From NCBI RefSeq assembly GCF_008364765.1, contig NZ_VTUY01000003.1, positions 311,657 through 375,656 of the forward strand: 64,000 bases of DNA, written 5' to 3'. The translations under genes were made by a program, and so were the position numbers. How positions within the stretch are numbered: the first letter of the stretch is position 1; each line of letters begins with the position of its first letter. Below are positions 24,351-34,331 of the stretch, piece by piece. Source of the stretch: Bacillus sp. CH30_1T (lineage in GTDB: Bacteria; Bacillota; Bacilli; Bacillales; Bacillaceae_B). The notes beneath the pieces were generated by a model. That model ran no database searches. It was not told the DNA's origin and saw nothing but the letters and a program-made list of their open reading frames with translations.

Positions 24351-25568
24351 TTATACGAACATACCAGCAATTGCGGCACTTAGTAACGAAGCGAGAGCAC
24401 CGGCAATGACGGCTTTTAATCCTAAGCGAGCGATATCTCCTCTTCGGTCAGGGGCAAGGTTACCAAGTCCACCAAGTAAAATACCTAATGAAGAAAGGTT
24501 CGCAAATCCACAAAGAGCGAAGGAGATGATGGCTACAGCTTTATCCGATAAGTTCCCGATTTCAGGAGCAAATGTGGAATAAGCAACGAATTCGTTGATG
24601 ACAAGCTTTTGTCCAATGAAGTTTCCGGCGATGACTGCCTCACTCCAAGGAACACCGATAGCGAAAGCAAGTGGAGCAAAGGCATAACCAAGTATAAGCT
24701 CAAGTGAAAGGGTGTCCATACCGAACCAGCCACCGACTAAGCCAAGCAATCCATTGATCATCGCTACAAGTGCAATGAATGCCAGTAGCATTGCACCGAT
24801 ATTTAAAGCTAATTGAAGCCCGACGCTGGCACCTTTAGCCGCTGCATCGATCACATTTGCCGAATCAGAATCCGCTTCCATATCAAGTTCTTTTGGTTCA
24901 GGCGTACTATCCGTCTCAGGTACAAATAACTTTGCCAATACTAGTCCTGCAGGAGCTGCCATGAAGCTTGCTGCCAGTAAATATTCCAAAGGAACCCCTA
25001 ATAAGGAATACCCGACTAATACGGAACCGGCAACGGAAGCCAGTCCACCTGTCATGACTGCGAAAAGTTCCGATTCAGTCATTTTAGATAGATAAGGTCT
25101 TACTACTAACGGAGCCTCAGTTTGTCCTACGAAAATATTAGCTGCTGCAGAAAGTGACTCCGCCTTTCTTGTTCCTAACAGCTTAGCCAGTCCGCCACCT
25201 AAAATTTTGATGAAAAATTGCATGATTTTAAGGTAGTAAAGGACTGAAATTAAAGCGGAAAAGAAAATAACGACAGGAAGGACATTAAACGCAAAAATAA
25301 ACGCTATATTGGATTCTTCCGTATAAAGACCACCGAAAAGGAAGGTGATCCCTTCATTTGAATAATTGATAATAGCGTTTACAACTTGAGTCAATCCTTT
25401 AAGAGAATTCTGACCCCAAGAAGTTTCCAACACGATAAAAGCGAAAAATAACTGTATAGCTAGTCCTCCAAGGACGGTTCTGAAATTAATACGCTTTTTG
25501 TTCGTAGAAAATGCAAAAGCAATTCCCAGAACGACAATGATACCCATGATACCCCATAAATATTGCAC
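24351..25568 (-). CDS. Concentrative nucleoside transporter, NupC family
   Basis: A roughly 405-residue CNT permease with a gate domain followed by the family core. Key motifs: NIFVGQTEAPLVVRPY, GGLASVAGSVLVGY, and IGVPWSEAVIAGNFIGQKLVINEFVAY. It takes up nucleosides with H+ or Na+. The frame starts at GTG 25577, but the GTG at 25568 (MQYLWGI as read) fits the AAGAGGTGA ribosome binding site better and the N-terminus of NupC relatives. Start remains uncertain by three codons. No purine or deoxyriboside genes adjoin. Confidence 0.9.
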   Translation of the reverse strand: MQYLWGIMGIIVVLGIAFAFSTNKKRINFRTVLGGLAIQLFFAFIVLETSWGQNSLKGLTQVVNAIINYSNEGITFLFGGLYTEESNIAFIFAFNVLPVVIFFSALISVLYYLKIMQFFIKILGGGLAKLLGTRKAESLSAAANIFVGQTEAPLVVRPYLSKMTESELFAVMTGGLASVAGSVLVGYSLLGVPLEYLLAASFMAAPAGLVLAKLFVPETDSTPEPKELDMEADSDSANVIDAAAKGASVGLQLALNIGAMLLAFIALVAMINGLLGLVGGWFGMDTLSLELILGYAFAPLAFAIGVPWSEAVIAGNFIGQKLVINEFVAYSTFAPEIGNLSDKAVAIISFALCGFANLSSLGILLGGLGNLAPDRRGDIARLGLKAVIAGALASLLSAAIAGMFV

Positions 25569-25740
25569 TTCTTTCACCTCTTCGAAATTTAAGTTTGTAA
25601 CTTGATGCTTTCGGTTTTTTATTTTACAATTCTTTCAGACGTCTGACAACCTACAATTACATGATTTTCGTAAAGTTGTACGGACAACATCGTCATTAGT
25701 ATGCGCCAATAAAGCGTTTTCATGAAAGGGGATACACATT

Positions 25741-25974
25741 TTGAAGATCAGAAAAAATTTTTTGGAAGGCTTGGAACAAAAAGTATATATCTATGAAAAC
25801 AAGAAAGATGAGTTCATATTGATTTCAGTCCCGGATATTCGATGGTCTTATTCTTTTACCTATGGTGAAGATAATATACAAACAAAATTACTGGAGTCAT
25901 TACAAGGAAGGGTTTCAAAAGAAACAGCAGAAACACTAAGTTCCCGAATTGTTCAATGGACAAGTGAAATGTAA
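25741..25974 (+). CDS. YueH-like small protein
   Basis: A 77-residue protein beginning with TTG and the ribosome binding site AAAGGGGAT. The motif KVYIYENKKDEFILISVPDI near the N-terminus and the C-terminal WTSEM resemble YueH of B. subtilis, a family of unknown function. It has no membrane helix. It lies between the nucleoside transporter gene and prfC with its own leader of about 100 bases. The name is from memory of the family, so moderate confidence. Confidence 0.7.
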   Translation: MKIRKNFLEGLEQKVYIYENKKDEFILISVPDIRWSYSFTYGEDNIQTKLLESLQGRVSKETAETLSSRIVQWTSEM

Positions 25975-26153
25975 GTGTCCTTAAAGCCATTTTGGTGAAT
26001 ACTGTAAAAGCGAGATAGTGAAAATGCAAATTCTACCTATAAGAAATGATGTGTGAAACATGCCTGATTTACCAAGGTGTTGATTCTTTGTTGCATTGTC
26101 ACTTTAGAACGAATATGATGAGAAAGTGAGAATGCCGAGAAAGGATTTTATGA

Positions 26154-27722
26154 ATGAAAATAGACTTTATACAGGAAGTTCAGTCAAGACGGACTTTCGC
26201 TATTATTTCCCACCCGGATGCCGGGAAAACAACATTAACTGAGCAACTTCTTCTCTTTGGAGGGGCGATTCGGGCAGCTGGTACTGTAAAAGGTAAGAAA
26301 TCAGGAAAGTTCGCTACATCTGACTGGATGGAAATTGAGAAGCAGAGAGGGATTTCGGTCACTTCTTCTGTGATGGCTTTCGACTATGATGATTATCGGG
26401 TGAATATCCTGGATACACCTGGCCACCAAGACTTTTCTGAAGATACTTATAGAACGTTGATGGCTGTTGATAGTGCGGTTATGATCATCGATTCAGCCAA
26501 AGGGATTGAAGCGCAAACCTTAAAGCTTTTCAAAGTTTGCCGAATGAGAGGCATACCGATCTTCACATTTATTAATAAGCTCGACCGTCAAGGCCGTGAG
26601 CCATTGGAGTTGTTGGAAGAGCTTGAAGAAGTACTTGGAATTCAATCTTATCCGATGAATTGGCCGATAGGAATGGGGAAAGAATTCTTAGGTATCTATG
26701 ATCGCTTCCATAATCGAATAGAGCAATTCCGCGTGGAGGATGAAGATCGTTTTATTCCTTTAAACGAAGAAGGTGAAATCGAGGGAGAACATCCCTTGAA
26801 GGAAAGCAATTTATATGATCAGACCCTTGAAGATGTGTTGCTTCTGAACGAAGCGGGAAACCAGTTTTCACGTGAGCGAATAGCGAATGGAGAGCTTTCT
26901 CCCGTTTTCTTCGGAAGTGCATTAACGAATTTCGGTGTTCAGACGTTTCTGGAAACGTATTTACAATTCGCACCATCTCCTCATCCAAGGAATTCCGACG
27001 CTGGAGAAATCGAGCCAACAGCAGAGGAGTTTTCTGGTTTCGTGTTCAAAATTCAAGCTAATATGAATCCCGCTCACCGTGACCGGATTGCATTTGTCCG
27101 CATCTGTTCAGGACAATTCGAGAGAGGTATGACGGTTAATCTTTCCCGCACAGGTAAATCGATTAAGCTTGCTCAATCTACACAATTTCTTGCAGACGAT
27201 CGAAGCACTGTAAACGAAGCAGTGAGTGGGGATATCATCGGGGTTTATGACACGGGTACGTATCAAATCGGTGATACGCTTGTTCAAGGAAAGCAAAGCT
27301 TCCAATATGAAAAGCTCCCTCAATTTACACCGGAACTTTTTGTTCGTGTTACAGCTAAGAACGTAATGAAACAGAAGCATTTTCAAAAAGGGATTCTTCA
27401 ACTTGTTCAAGAAGGGGCCATCCAATACTATAAGACCCGCACCGAAGATATCATCCTAGGTGCAGTCGGGCAGCTTCAGTTTGAAGTATTCGAGCACAGA
27501 ATGAAAAATGAGTACAACGTTGATGTGAAAATGGAACCGATTGGATCAAAAATAGCTAGATGGATTGAAAATGAAGAAGATGTTAAGGAAACAATGTCAA
27601 GCTCTCGAAGCATGCTGGTGAAAGACCGTCATGATAACCTGGTCTTTTTGTTTGAAAATGATTTTGCCATGAGATGGTTCAATGATAAAAATCCGGACAT
27701 TCGACTATATAGTTTGATGTAA
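26154..27722 (+). CDS. prfC: Peptide chain release factor 3
   Basis: A 522-residue GTPase that recycles RF1 and RF2 from the ribosome after termination. All G motifs are present: [13 protein letters not shown] (P-loop), RGISVTSS (switch I), DTPGHQDF (switch II) and NKLDR. Elongation-factor-like domains II and III follow ([23 protein letters not shown]). Start ATG 26154 with AAAGGATTTT; another ATG four bases earlier leads into a different frame. It is a full-length RF3, not common in all Bacillus, and is monocistronic with a terminator. Confidence 0.95.
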   Translation: MKIDFIQEVQSRRTFAIISHPDAGKTTLTEQLLLFGGAIRAAGTVKGKKSGKFATSDWMEIEKQRGISVTSSVMAFDYDDYRVNILDTPGHQDFSEDTYRTLMAVDSAVMIIDSAKGIEAQTLKLFKVCRMRGIPIFTFINKLDRQGREPLELLEELEEVLGIQSYPMNWPIGMGKEFLGIYDRFHNRIEQFRVEDEDRFIPLNEEGEIEGEHPLKESNLYDQTLEDVLLLNEAGNQFSRERIANGELSPVFFGSALTNFGVQTFLETYLQFAPSPHPRNSDAGEIEPTAEEFSGFVFKIQANMNPAHRDRIAFVRICSGQFERGMTVNLSRTGKSIKLAQSTQFLADDRSTVNEAVSGDIIGVYDTGTYQIGDTLVQGKQSFQYEKLPQFTPELFVRVTAKNVMKQKHFQKGILQLVQEGAIQYYKTRTEDIILGAVGQLQFEVFEHRMKNEYNVDVKMEPIGSKIARWIENEEDVKETMSSSRSMLVKDRHDNLVFLFENDFAMRWFNDKNPDIRLYSLM

Positions 27723-27730
27723 TAGTCGTG

Positions 27731-27769
27731 AACACCCCTCAAGAATTAGACTTGGCGGGGTGTTTTTTT
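27731..27769 (+). terminator. Terminator of prfC
   Basis: AACACCCC...GGGGTGTT with a large loop and seven T. Confidence 0.88.
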
Positions 27770-27842
27770 GTAATCGGATTGAAAGTGGCAACTGGTGCCG
27801 ATTGAGTTTCCCCCATTATCAAGTGAATTTATCCCAAAATAA

Positions 27843-28070
27843 AAGTATATTAGTAGCATTATCCAGGAGGAAAATCTTAGTTATATGCATATAAGGTATA
27901 TTTTCATAATAAAGGGAGGAGAGTTAAAAATGAACATCGCATGTGGAATGGAGAGGAAAGAAGAATTGCTATTCTGTAAAAAAATCGGTGTTGATTGTGC
28001 ACAAGGTTACTTCATCTGAAAATCGGCTCATGAGGCAAAAGAACCATTTGCGAAATCCCTATTTGTATAG
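27843..28070 (+). pseudogene. Remnant of an EAL-domain gene with an internal stop
   Basis: Between a TAA at 27840 and a TAG at 28068 the same frame carries the end of an EAL domain: ELKMNIACGMERKEELLFCK, KIGVDCAQGYFI, then a TGA at 28017-28019, then KSAHEAKEPFAKSL. In active EAL proteins the first part reads AEGVE and the second GVDYAQGYFIG, so both the stop and the loss of the glutamate are degenerate. The upstream domain is gone. A good ribosome binding site (GGGAGGAG) lies before ATG 27930, so a 29-residue peptide could be made, but that is likely accidental. Confidence 0.6.
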
Positions 28071-28071
28071 C

Positions 28072-28112
28072 TGAAATGACCTCTCTTCTTGCAAAAGAGG
28101 CCATTTTTTTTT
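28072..28112 (+). terminator. Terminator after the EAL remnant
   Basis: TGACCTCT...AGAGGCCA stem with one mismatch and nine T; it outlived the gene. Confidence 0.7.
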
Positions 28113-28122
28113 ATGAATATCA

Positions 28123-28150
28123 TTGACATATTTCGATACGATGATAAAAT
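28123..28150 (+). promoter_or_regulatory. Sigma-A promoter of nhaC
   Basis: TTGACA, 16 bases, TAAAAT; transcription would begin near 28157, upstream of the T-box leader. Confidence 0.7.
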
Positions 28151-28249
28151 ACTACTATAAATACTTTAGTGCTTAAAAGCGTTTAAGAGAGAAAGAGGCT
28201 GATCCCCCTTGCGATCTCTTAGCGAATGAATTAAATATCTTTGTCTTGA

Positions 28250-28525
28250 GCAACGCAGTAGGAAATAGGAAGACAGCAATCAGAGACTAAGCGGCAGGTG
28301 AAAGCTTAGGTCCTTTATTTCTGAATTACATTGCTTATAAATCCTCTAATTAAATGAGGATTTATCCAGGGACAAACCTTTATGAAGTGGGAATAAATCA
28401 ATTGTCAACTATTCATGAGTAGTAGTGAGTAATGAATAGTGGTAATGTATGACAATAGGTTCATTCCAATTAGGGTGGTAACGCGGAGAACTCTTCGTCC
28501 CTATTCGGGATGGAGAGTTCTTTTT
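28250..28525 (+). promoter_or_regulatory. T-box leader, tyrosine specific
   Basis: Stem I is seen as GCAGTAGG, AGAGA, CTAAGCGGCAGGTGAAAGC, with the specifier region CTGAATTACATTGC; the codon TAC reads tyrosine. The T-box AGGGTGGTAACGCGG lies at 28472-28486; its TGGT matches the ACCA end of a tRNA with discriminator A. Terminator AGAACTCT...AGAGTTCT at 28487-28525. Uncharged tRNA-Tyr would open nhaC. Confidence 0.9.
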
Positions 28526-28579
28526 GTTGTTCTTTCTATTCCAATTCATCAATTTCAACTTAGAGAAGGAAGTGTTACT

Positions 28580-29986
28580 ATGTTAAACATCCAAAGCGTA
28601 AACAAACCAAATGTTATAGAAGCATCAGTGATATTGCTCGCTGTACTGGGGATTATCAGTGGCAGTATTATTGGGCTCGAATCAGTCCCTCATATTCCCA
28701 TTATCCTATCGCTCTTCTTTTTGATGGTGTATGGGCTAAGTCGTAAAGTGAAATTCAAAGAGATTGAACAAGGGATGATTGTTGGGGCACAAGGTGGCTT
28801 AGGAGCTATTTTACTCTTTTTCTTCATTGGTCTTCTTGTGAGCAGTTGGCTACTCAGTGGAACCATTCCCACTTTGATGTTTTATGGATTTGAATTTGTA
28901 TCACCCAATTATTTTTATGCGATTGCCTTTTTGCTTACTTCCTTGAGCGGAATCGTGATTGGAAGTTCATTGACGACGGCGGCAACCATAGGGGTAGCGC
29001 TTATCGGAATCGGTGAGGCGATGGGACTGTCTATGAGTATCACAGCAGGAGCGATTGTTTCAGGAGCTTTTTTTGGAGATAAGATGTCGCCATTATCAGA
29101 CACAACGAACCTTGCTTCTTCTATTGTGAAGGTAGATTTATTTACTCATATTCGTAATATGGCCTGGACAACTGTCCCTGCATTCATTATTACACTCATC
29201 GTTTTTGGGTTTTTATCACCGGAAACAAGTGATGTGAATTTAACCCAGCTGAAATCGTTACAGGATGGCTTGGATCAAACAGGTCTGATTCATTGGTACA
29301 GTCTCCTTCCTGTATTATTCCTAATTGCTCTCATTGTATTTAAGACCCCTGCACTACTAACACTTGCGATCAATATAGTTGTCTCAATGGGCCTTTCGTT
29401 CTTACATGGATCTTTGAAGCTGAATGAACTGTTCCAGGTTTTATTTTCAGGGTACGAGTCAAAAACGGGTGTGGAATCCATTGACTCCCTTTTAACAAGA
29501 GGAGGGGTAAACAGCATGATGTTTACGATTTCCCTTGTCATCCTTTCTCTAAGCCTTGGTGGATTATTATTTAAGCTTGGTATTATACCTGTCTTACTTA
29601 ATAAAATTTCAACGATCCTTCAATCAGGAAGAAGGACGATTCTTTCAACGGCTCTATCGGCCATCGGTATAAACCTGGTTGTAGGGGAACAGTATCTGTC
29701 CATCCTATTAACGGGGGAAGCATTTCAATCCCAATATAAGAAGCTTGGGTTACATCCCAAGAACTTATCACGTACGTTAGAAGATGCTGGAACGGTCATT
29801 AACCCGTTAGTGCCATGGAGTGTATGTGGTATATTCTTAACTGATGTATTAGGTGTCTCCACGGTAGAGTATTTACCGTTTGCAATCTTTTGTCTCATTT
29901 CTCCCGTCATAACGATTCTTTATGGATTTACCGGCTGGACCATAGAAAAAGAACATACCGAAACGAATCCAATTGCCTCAAACTAA
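28580..29986 (+). CDS. nhaC: Na+/H+ antiporter NhaC family
   Basis: A 468-residue membrane protein with about 11 helices. Typical features are SGAFFGDKMSPLSDTTNLASSI and INLVVGEQYLSILLTGEAF. NhaC exchanges sodium for protons, but members behind tyrosine T-boxes (YheL type) may carry tyrosine or related amino acids. Start ATG 28580 is chosen with GAGAAGGAAG before it; a longer open frame from 28439 lies in the T-box leader and cannot be coding. Controlled by the leader at 28250-28525. Confidence 0.9.
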   Translation: MLNIQSVNKPNVIEASVILLAVLGIISGSIIGLESVPHIPIILSLFFLMVYGLSRKVKFKEIEQGMIVGAQGGLGAILLFFFIGLLVSSWLLSGTIPTLMFYGFEFVSPNYFYAIAFLLTSLSGIVIGSSLTTAATIGVALIGIGEAMGLSMSITAGAIVSGAFFGDKMSPLSDTTNLASSIVKVDLFTHIRNMAWTTVPAFIITLIVFGFLSPETSDVNLTQLKSLQDGLDQTGLIHWYSLLPVLFLIALIVFKTPALLTLAINIVVSMGLSFLHGSLKLNELFQVLFSGYESKTGVESIDSLLTRGGVNSMMFTISLVILSLSLGGLLFKLGIIPVLLNKISTILQSGRRTILSTALSAIGINLVVGEQYLSILLTGEAFQSQYKKLGLHPKNLSRTLEDAGTVINPLVPWSVCGIFLTDVLGVSTVEYLPFAIFCLISPVITILYGFTGWTIEKEHTETNPIASN

Positions 29987-30008
29987 CATTTTATAAAGAA
30001 GAAATAAA

Positions 30009-30074
30009 AAGGACTGTACTGGTCATTCATCGAATTTTTTCTAAAGATGAATTATCCAGAGTGCAGTCCTTTTC
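30009..30074. terminator. Compound hairpin between convergent genes
   Basis: AAAAGGACTG...CAGTCCTTTT outer stem with an inner ATTCATC/GATGAAT stem. It covers the last codons of the minus-strand gene and serves both directions. Confidence 0.72.
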
Positions 30075-30924
30075 GTGTAATTTCAACATAATTTGGGAAA
30101 TGATGATTGTAACAATATCCCCCAATTATAATCACTGAAAAATGAAAAAGGGGAAGAACCATCATCATGATTGGTTTCTTTAGTAGCAACACACCTTCTT
30201 GGATCATGAATACTTCTATGGTTAACAGGAAAAGGATGGTCAACAGTGCATATTGCTTATCCTTATATCTAAAGAAGATCACCAGTGTATAAAGATAGGT
30301 GGTAAACCAAATGTACACCGCATTTCCCGCAATCAAGTCCCGTGTAGGATTAGAGAAATGATGCAATGGGATGATATATAGTTCCAAAAGGGATGAAAGA
30401 ATCCAGGCACATGATAGAGAGACGGTCGACAGAGCAAAAAACAAGGTAATGAATAGTACATAGTGATTAGGATCATTTTCAAACAGCTTCCACCACGCTT
30501 TAGACAGTATGACAGCAATGATTAAGAAAAATGATGTGTAATACGATTGCCACCAATGGTGTTCGTACAAACTTGAATAGGTGAACCATGTTTCAATGAG
30601 AAAGAATAAACCAACGATCAAGGCAATCCTGGTTGCTCTTAAATGATATACAACAATATACGTGATCGCGATTGGCACTGAAAAGGCCTGGGAACTAATC
30701 GATCCTAACACGCTGTCATTGTAATTATTCGATAATATATGGGGATGATACGTATAGCTGTTAAATAAAACAAAGATGATATATTCAAATACATAAGCTA
30801 AACCGGAAATGAAAAGCCAAAATAATAAAATCCGAGCAGACATATGACGGTTCTTAACGACAATTATTACCAACAGGATAATGCTGATAAGACTAAGGGA
30901 TACAAATGGAACCCAATTCGCCAT
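30052..30924 (-). CDS. Multi-pass membrane protein of unknown function
   Basis: A 290-residue protein with about eight membrane helices; it starts MANWVPFVSLSLISII and has a His/Tyr-rich outside loop (YTYHPHILSNNYNDS). No transporter or enzyme signature could be recognised. It may belong to the many unnamed Bacillus polytopic membrane proteins near spore genes. The end of the gene lies in the compound hairpin shared with nhaC. A GAGCAT region precedes the start without a strong ribosome binding site. Confidence 0.6.
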   Translation of the reverse strand: MANWVPFVSLSLISIILLVIIVVKNRHMSARILLFWLFISGLAYVFEYIIFVLFNSYTYHPHILSNNYNDSVLGSISSQAFSVPIAITYIVVYHLRATRIALIVGLFFLIETWFTYSSLYEHHWWQSYYTSFFLIIAVILSKAWWKLFENDPNHYVLFITLFFALSTVSLSCAWILSSLLELYIIPLHHFSNPTRDLIAGNAVYIWFTTYLYTLVIFFRYKDKQYALLTILFLLTIEVFMIQEGVLLLKKPIMMMVLPLFHFSVIIIGGYCYNHHFPNYVEITRKGLHSG

Positions 30925-31120
30925 ACTAATGCTCCTAACGTTTCATTATAAAAATAGTGTTTACAGATTAGGTGTATTTATTTATCGAGGTGAATAATTT
31001 GTGAAACTTTTCTCTTGTATAAGCTTTAATATTGAAGGATTTTCCTGAAGAGACTATAGTTAACATTAACTGCTTCCGAAACGTAGTGAACAATATAGAT
31101 ATAGAAAGGGGAGCACCCGT

Positions 31121-34100
31121 TTGAAAATTAGTGATTTTTCCATACGCCGTCCCGTATTCACCATAGTCACAATGCTACTCATTCTTATTCTTGGAGGAGT
31201 GTCCCTCCTCCGAATCCCATTGAAGCTCATTCCTGATCTCAATCCTCCAGTCGGGGTCGTCGTGACCAATTATCCGGGCGCCAGTCCTGAAGAAGTGGTG
31301 GAAAAGTTGACTAAGCCACTGGAAGAAAGCTTGTCAACTTTACCAGGAATGAAAAACATCCAATCTACTTCCAGGGAAGGCTCAAACTTCATTCTCCTTG
31401 AATTTTCATGGACAACTTCCATTGATGAGATAGAAAATGATGTCCTTCAAAGAATGGATCAAACTCCACTTCCGGATGGGGCGGATAATCCCAGGTTTCT
31501 TAAGTTCGATCCAGCCCAATTTCCAATCATTCAATTCTCGTTACGTGAAGAGGGTAAGGAAAGTAATTTAAAAACGCTATCCGAGAATTTGAAATTGGAA
31601 TTAACCCGGGTTGAAGGAGTGGCCAATGTAAACGTTTCTGGTTCACTCAAGGATGAAGTGGTCATTGAATTAAATCAACAAGCACTTAAAGATAATCGTC
31701 TAAGTCAATCTGACGTTATTAACACGATTAGAGCAAGTAATGTAACATCACCTGGGGATACTATAGAAACTGATGGACAAACCTTAACCACCCGTGTTAT
31801 GAGTGAATTACAGTCCGTTGATGAACTGAAAAAATTGGTGCTTCAAGTGAATCCTCAAAATGGTAAGAAGATTACCCTTGGGGAAGTGGCGGCTGTTGAG
31901 AAGAAACAGCAGGACACAAATACGATCACTCGTGCCAATCAAGAATCTGCCATCCTTTTTAGTGTGTTACAACAATCCGACGCAAACACAGCTTCTGTTT
32001 CAAAAGCATTTCAAGATGAACTGGATCGTCTACTTCAACAAGACCAATACAAATCAATCAAGGCAGACATTCTCTTTGATCAGGGGGATTACATTACCCA
32101 AGCGATAGGAAATATTGCAAATTCCCTAATCATTGGCGGGGCATTTGCCATGCTTGTTCTATTTCTATTCTTGAAGAATGTAAAGAGTCCGTTAATCATT
32201 GGTGTGGCAATTCCATACTCTGTCATAGTTACATTTGTCTTAATGTTCTTTGCTGATTTTGCTTTAAATATCATGACTCTCGGAGCACTTGCCCTTGGAA
32301 TTGGGATGCTTGTGGATAATGCCATTGTTGTAATTGAAAATATTTATCGGCACCTTTCTCTTGGGAAAACACCCAGAGAGGCTGCGAGTATCGGAGCTAA
32401 AGAAGTGGGTGGAGCCATTACGGCATCTACTTTAACAACAGTTGCCGTGTTTTTACCAGTTGTCTTTATTTCAGGTTTGCTTGGTGAATTATTTACCGAA
32501 TTTGCCCTGACCATTTCTTTTAGCTTATTAGCATCGCTCGTAGTAGCCTTAACGGTCATCCCGATGCTAGCAAGCAGATTATTGAAGAAGCCTAAAGGAA
32601 ATCTCGAAGCGAAGCGAAGGCGCTCCAAGAGCAGAAAAACATTTGCCAGATCTGTCAAGTGGGCCCTTCGTCATCGATTCACCGTCCTGTTTATTACGGC
32701 TCTCACTCTGGTCGCAGGTGGTTTTGGGTTAACGACGGTAGGAACACAGTTTTTACCACCTACGGATGAAGGTTTTTTTAATTTGAGAGTTGAATTAGAT
32801 AATGGAGCATCCGTGGAAGAGACGAATAAAGTTGTAAACGCAATTGAAGATAGGCTGGAAAAGGAAAAAGATGTTGATGTTTTTGTAAGCCTGGTCGGTA
32901 CAACCCAGGAAGAGTCCTTTAGAGGAAGTTCAAAAGGGAATATTGCCGAAGTGTATGTGAAAATGAAGCCTCTAGAAGATCGCGGGAGATCCATCTTCAC
33001 TTTTGTAGATGAAATAAAACCTGAGATAGAAAAAGCTGCGAAAAACGTAAATGATTCATCGGAAATTTCATTTAACCTTCAGTCAACATCAGGTTCTAGT
33101 CCTCAAACCCTGACGTTCAACTTAAGGGATACAGATCCAAATCGATTGGATCAATCTGTTGATGCATTATTTAATTCTTTGAAGGGTATGAAAAACGTAT
33201 CAGAAGTGATGACCGATCAAATGGAAACGGTCAAAGAAGTCCAAATGAAAGTGAACCGTGACAAAGCTCTCGAACAAGGGCTGGCACCAGCTCAGATAGG
33301 CACCCTTGTACAGGATGTAACACGAGGTGTATTGGCGACACAAATGGTTACAGAAACGTCTGATGTCATAAATGTACTCGTCCAATATGACCGTAATATT
33401 ACTGAGAATCTGGACTCTCTGAAGAAACTACTGATCCCTAACGGACAAGGAAAGTATATTCAATTAAATTCTGTAGTGGATTTTTCGATAGAAGATGGTC
33501 CTGTCAGTATACAAAGAATCGATCAACAGCACGCAGTTCAATTCACTTTGAAGTATTCATCGTCCACCAATCTCGGGACAATTTCGAAAGCTGTGGATGA
33601 GAAGATAGAATCTTTGGAACTTCCGAATGAGACTTTGGTTTCATTCAGTGGTGACAGGGAGTTACTAGAAGACTCCATTGACGATATGGCACTTGCACTT
33701 GGACTCGCAATTGTTCTTGTCTATATGGTCATGGCTGCACAGTTTGAATCATTTAAGTATCCATTTGTCATTATGTTTACTGTGCCGCTCATGGTCATCG
33801 GGGTCGCAATAGCTCTGGCGGTAACTCAAACACCTATAAGCATTTCAGCGATTATTGGTGTCATTGTCCTGTCAGGCATTGTTGTAAACAATGCGATTGT
33901 GATTGTCGATTACATCAACCAGCGAAAAGAATCAGGAACCAATAGCTTTGATAGTATTGTTGAAGCGGTTCAAGATCGGGCACGGCCGATATTAATGACC
34001 GCATTGACGACTATACTTGGCTTGTTACCTCTTGCTCTCGGACTCGGGGAAGGTACTGAGATCAATCAGCCGATGGGTGTAGCCGTAATTGGTGGGTTAA

Positions 34101-34210
34101 TAAGCAGTACACTGTTAACGATTTATGTCATTCCGATAGTATATAGCTTCTTTGATAAAGAAACGAGAAGAATGAAGAGAAATCGTGAAGCATACGGTAA
34201 TAAAGAATAG
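31121..34210 (+). CDS. RND-family efflux permease, SwrC/AcrB-like
   Basis: A 1029-residue RND transporter with 12 membrane helices in two halves of six and two large outside loops, the usual size. Signatures are IRRPVFTIVTMLLILILGG at the N-terminus, GALALGIGMLVDNAIVVIENI, and the second-half repeat VIVLSGIVVNNAIVIVDYI. In B. subtilis the close relative SwrC exports surfactin; here the substrate is unknown. The start is TTG 31121 with AAAGGGGAG 8 bases upstream. No membrane-fusion or outer-membrane partner genes adjoin, as expected for Gram-positive RND pumps. Terminator follows. Confidence 0.9.
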   Translation: MKISDFSIRRPVFTIVTMLLILILGGVSLLRIPLKLIPDLNPPVGVVVTNYPGASPEEVVEKLTKPLEESLSTLPGMKNIQSTSREGSNFILLEFSWTTSIDEIENDVLQRMDQTPLPDGADNPRFLKFDPAQFPIIQFSLREEGKESNLKTLSENLKLELTRVEGVANVNVSGSLKDEVVIELNQQALKDNRLSQSDVINTIRASNVTSPGDTIETDGQTLTTRVMSELQSVDELKKLVLQVNPQNGKKITLGEVAAVEKKQQDTNTITRANQESAILFSVLQQSDANTASVSKAFQDELDRLLQQDQYKSIKADILFDQGDYITQAIGNIANSLIIGGAFAMLVLFLFLKNVKSPLIIGVAIPYSVIVTFVLMFFADFALNIMTLGALALGIGMLVDNAIVVIENIYRHLSLGKTPREAASIGAKEVGGAITASTLTTVAVFLPVVFISGLLGELFTEFALTISFSLLASLVVALTVIPMLASRLLKKPKGNLEAKRRRSKSRKTFARSVKWALRHRFTVLFITALTLVAGGFGLTTVGTQFLPPTDEGFFNLRVELDNGASVEETNKVVNAIEDRLEKEKDVDVFVSLVGTTQEESFRGSSKGNIAEVYVKMKPLEDRGRSIFTFVDEIKPEIEKAAKNVNDSSEISFNLQSTSGSSPQTLTFNLRDTDPNRLDQSVDALFNSLKGMKNVSEVMTDQMETVKEVQMKVNRDKALEQGLAPAQIGTLVQDVTRGVLATQMVTETSDVINVLVQYDRNITENLDSLKKLLIPNGQGKYIQLNSVVDFSIEDGPVSIQRIDQQHAVQFTLKYSSSTNLGTISKAVDEKIESLELPNETLVSFSGDRELLEDSIDDMALALGLAIVLVYMVMAAQFESFKYPFVIMFTVPLMVIGVAIALAVTQTPISISAIIGVIVLSGIVVNNAIVIVDYINQRKESGTNSFDSIVEAVQDRARPILMTALTTILGLLPLALGLGEGTEINQPMGVAVIGGLISSTLLTIYVIPIVYSFFDKETRRMKRNREAYGNKE

Positions 34211-34222
34211 TCAAAATCAAAC

Positions 34223-34297
34223 GAGCTAACCTTACAGCTAAGTAGTCACCTCTTTAAATAAAGCAGGTACCTTAGACTGCAGGTTAGCTTTTTTATT
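34223..34297 (+). terminator. Terminator of the RND gene
   Basis: GAGCTAACCT / AGGTTAGCTT with a long, partly paired loop and T run. Confidence 0.75.
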
Positions 34298-34331
34298 TCC
34301 CATTTTGAAAGACTTGGAGGGGGGAAGCGAT

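Noticed and set aside
28439..28579. 47-codon N-terminal extension of NhaC
   Set aside because: It runs through the T-box and its terminator and is not coding.
31121..34210. Frameshift or pseudogene status of the RND gene
   Set aside because: The frame is intact over the full family length with all 12 helices, so it is a normal gene.
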